Shown here: positions 28,279 to 29,905 of the stretch, in pieces | How positions within the stretch are numbered: the first letter of the stretch is position 1 | Layout: each line of letters begins with the position of its first letter | Assembly (NCBI GenBank): GCA_038247995.1 | Contig: JBBRUG010000027.1 | Location: 1 to 29,905, forward strand | From: JBBRUG01 sp038247995 | GTDB lineage: Bacteria > Chloroflexota > Chloroflexia > Chloroflexales > Chloroflexaceae | Direction of reading: 5' to 3' | DNA length: 29,905 nt | Notes under the pieces: generated by a model | What the model was told of the DNA's origin: nothing | The model's database searches: none | Seen by the model: the letters and a program-made list of their open reading frames with translations, nothing else | Position numbers and translations under genes: made by a program

Positions 28279-29905
28279 CTAGCGCTCGACGCTGCCTGGC
28301 CCGATCACGCTGCGTGGGACGAGCAGTTCGACATCGAAGCTGGCTTCGATCAGCTGACGTGACGGATCAGGGAGCGGCACAACAGGGATCTCCGGGATGC
28401 CGGGATCGTCGATTGGTGCGCCGGGGTAAGCATTAACGACGGTGATCTCGACTTCAAGTTGGACGCGGATGCGCGCCGGCGCCAGCGGATCGACGGTGTA
28501 GAGATAAACATCGTCGCGCATCGACGGAGCGGGCGGTTGCGTCCAATAGACATGGGCCTGCGTGCGCAGGTGATCCTCGCGCAACGGCGTTGGATTGGCG
28601 ATCGAGGCCAGATCGTCGCCGCCCAAGTAGGCGTACCGGCAGCCGACCAACAGCCGCGCATCGCCGGCCTGCGCCCCGAGACGACAACCGGTGCGGCCGC
28701 GTCCATCGGCGGCCTGCGGATCGCGCCAGACGCCATTCACCTCAAAGCCGGTGACACTCCACCCCACAACCCGGGCGCGATATTCATACGGCCAGGGCAA
28801 TGGATCGCCGGCCATGCGGAGTTCGCGCAGACGCGGCGTGAAGTCCAACACCTCGCCGGTGGGCCAGGCGATCCGCGTCCCGTCGGAGAGGTAGACACCA
28901 TTCATGGGATCGCCATCCTGACTACGCGGGTCGAGGTCGGAGTGGATTGCGAGCCGTAGATCGCCGCCGGCAGCGGGAATCGTTGCTGGAGGCTGGACGA
29001 CATCGGTACGCACGGTGGCCCGATTGTCGCTCGGATCGTCGCCGGGGGTGCTGGTGCTGATCAGCGTCTCGAAATCGAGCACTGCACCAGCAGGAACATT
29101 GGTTTGCACCACGATCACCAGTTGTCCGCTTGCCTGGGGCGCTAATGTGCCCAGATCCCAAGTGAGGGTCTGCCCGTTCACACTGCTTGGCGCCGGGCCA
29201 TTCACGCCCTGGTAGGTCACATCGGGTGGAAGGATGGCGCGTAGCTGCACGTCCGCGGCCGCCCGGGTGAGATTCGGTGCGCGGTGATGCAGGTTGCCGT
29301 AATCAACCACATACCAGAAGACGCTGCCCTGGGCCACAATCCGATCCGGGCCGCGGGCACGCACCCAGACATTCGGACGCACGACATCGACCTGCGTGGT
29401 GGCGCTGTTGTCGGCCAGATCGGCACTGCGCTCGGGCGTAACGGTGCTGATCTGCGCCGTGACGCTGAAACTGTCGGCGGGGAAGTTCGCCGGCAAGGCA
29501 ACGTTAATCGCGCGATTCCCGCTCGCGCCAGCGGGCAGATCGCCAAGCGCACAGGTGACCCGATTTAGCGCGGCAGCGTACGCACAGCCCGTCGGCACGC
29601 TGCTCACGGTATACGTACCAATCGGCAACTCGACAATCAGCGTTGTACTGCGCGCCAAGCCAGTACCGGTGTTGCGGTAGGTGGGCCGGATCGTGGCCGT
29701 TGTGCCGACCGGCCAGGGCGCCGGCGTGATGGTGATGCTCGTACCGACGTTAGGAAATTGGACAGTAGTTGTGGTAGTACTGGTATTGTCGCTCGGGTTA
29801 TCGCCGGGGGTGGCTGTGCTGATTGTGGCCGTGTTGGTTACACTGTTAGCGGCGCCGACATCGGCACGAACCACAAAACTGACCGTACCTGTGGCCCCGG
29901 CAGCC
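28279..29905 (-). CDS. DUF11-repeat surface protein, 5' end outside window
   Basis: At least 542 residues; the frame runs open to the window edge, so the true start and any signal peptide lie outside. It contains at least three repeats ending in ATISTATPGDNPSDN-like segments (e.g. ISTVTPERSADLADNSATTQ and ISTSTPGDDPSDNRATVRTD), the DUF11/Ig-like pattern found in bacterial surface proteins. The C-terminal about 240 residues (from AIHSDLDPRSQDGD) are a different, non-repetitive domain. No LPxTG motif or C-terminal membrane helix is present. Its position just upstream of tadE suggests a surface adhesin or pilus-linked protein, but this is inference. An internal GTG at 29874 is not a convincing start. 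Confidence 0.8.
   Translation of the reverse strand, partial: AAGATGTVSFVVRADVGAANSVTNTATISTATPGDNPSDNTSTTTTTVQFPNVGTSITITPAPWPVGTTATIRPTYRNTGTGLARSTTLIVELPIGTYTVSSVPTGCAYAAALNRVTCALGDLPAGASGNRAINVALPANFPADSFSVTAQISTVTPERSADLADNSATTQVDVVRPNVWVRARGPDRIVAQGSVFWYVVDYGNLHHRAPNLTRAAADVQLRAILPPDVTYQGVNGPAPSSVNGQTLTWDLGTLAPQASGQLVIVVQTNVPAGAVLDFETLISTSTPGDDPSDNRATVRTDVVQPPATIPAAGGDLRLAIHSDLDPRSQDGDPMNGVYLSDGTRIAWPTGEVLDFTPRLRELRMAGDPLPWPYEYRARVVGWSVTGFEVNGVWRDPQAADGRGRTGCRLGAQAGDARLLVGCRYAYLGGDDLASIANPTPLREDHLRTQAHVYWTQPPAPSMRDDVYLYTVDPLAPARIRVQLEVEITVVNAYPGAPIDDPGIPEIPVVPLPDPSRQLIEASFDVELLVPRSVIGPGSVER

Overview
The window is about 62-65% GC by eye. It is most likely a chromosomal piece of a Chloroflexota bacterium, probably class Chloroflexia. 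The evidence is the gene style: a Tad pilus locus with no visible outer-membrane secretin, a VanW-domain secreted protein with N-terminal Y-G-F repeats, an AceE-like single-chain E1 enzyme, a zinc-free L33, and many short palindromes and period-7 tandem repeats between genes. No tRNA, rRNA, CRISPR array, transposase or phage gene was found. The taxonomic placement is inference.

Layout. 1-2230 (minus): two overlapping membrane-protein genes. 2264-2580: rpmG with a strong promoter and a terminator. 2632-6081: a purine-oxidation cluster. An 8-oxoguanine-deaminase-type amidohydrolase (minus) is divergent from uraD, a GNAT acetyltransferase and uraH (plus), and the three plus genes overlap stop to start. 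A 26-unit heptamer array lies in the divergent gap. 6279-8360 (minus): an MFS exporter, its probable MarR regulator, and a separate 37-residue membrane-protein gene with its own terminator. 8505-14000 (plus): a large ThDP-dependent AceE/transketolase-like enzyme, a PAS-GGDEF-EAL protein and a LarA-family protein. 14088-17823 (minus): an alpha/beta hydrolase, a stand-alone nuoM with a long structured leader, and a zinc-ribbon Nudix hydrolase. 18152 to the right edge (minus): a tad locus, read from the right edge leftwards.

Tad locus order of transcription: a DUF11-repeat surface protein (5' end outside the window), TadE-like, a second TadE/TadG-like, CpaB/RcpC, TadA/CpaF ATPase, TadZ/CpaE ATPase, a second and unusual CpaF-like ATPase with a roughly 270-residue helical C-terminal extension, TadB, TadC, then the VanW-domain protein. 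No secretin, prepilin peptidase or small Flp pilin is visible; they may lie upstream.

How genes work together. The amidohydrolase would make urate from 8-oxoguanine, and UraH and UraD finish the urate-to-allantoin route, so only a urate oxidase is missing here. The GNAT inserted between uraD and uraH is unexplained. The tad genes would build one envelope-spanning pilus or secretion machine, with two motor-type ATPases. Best leads for new biology are the extended second ATPase, the embedded GNAT, the orphan nuoM with an operator-like promoter and structured leader, and the 37-residue membrane protein.
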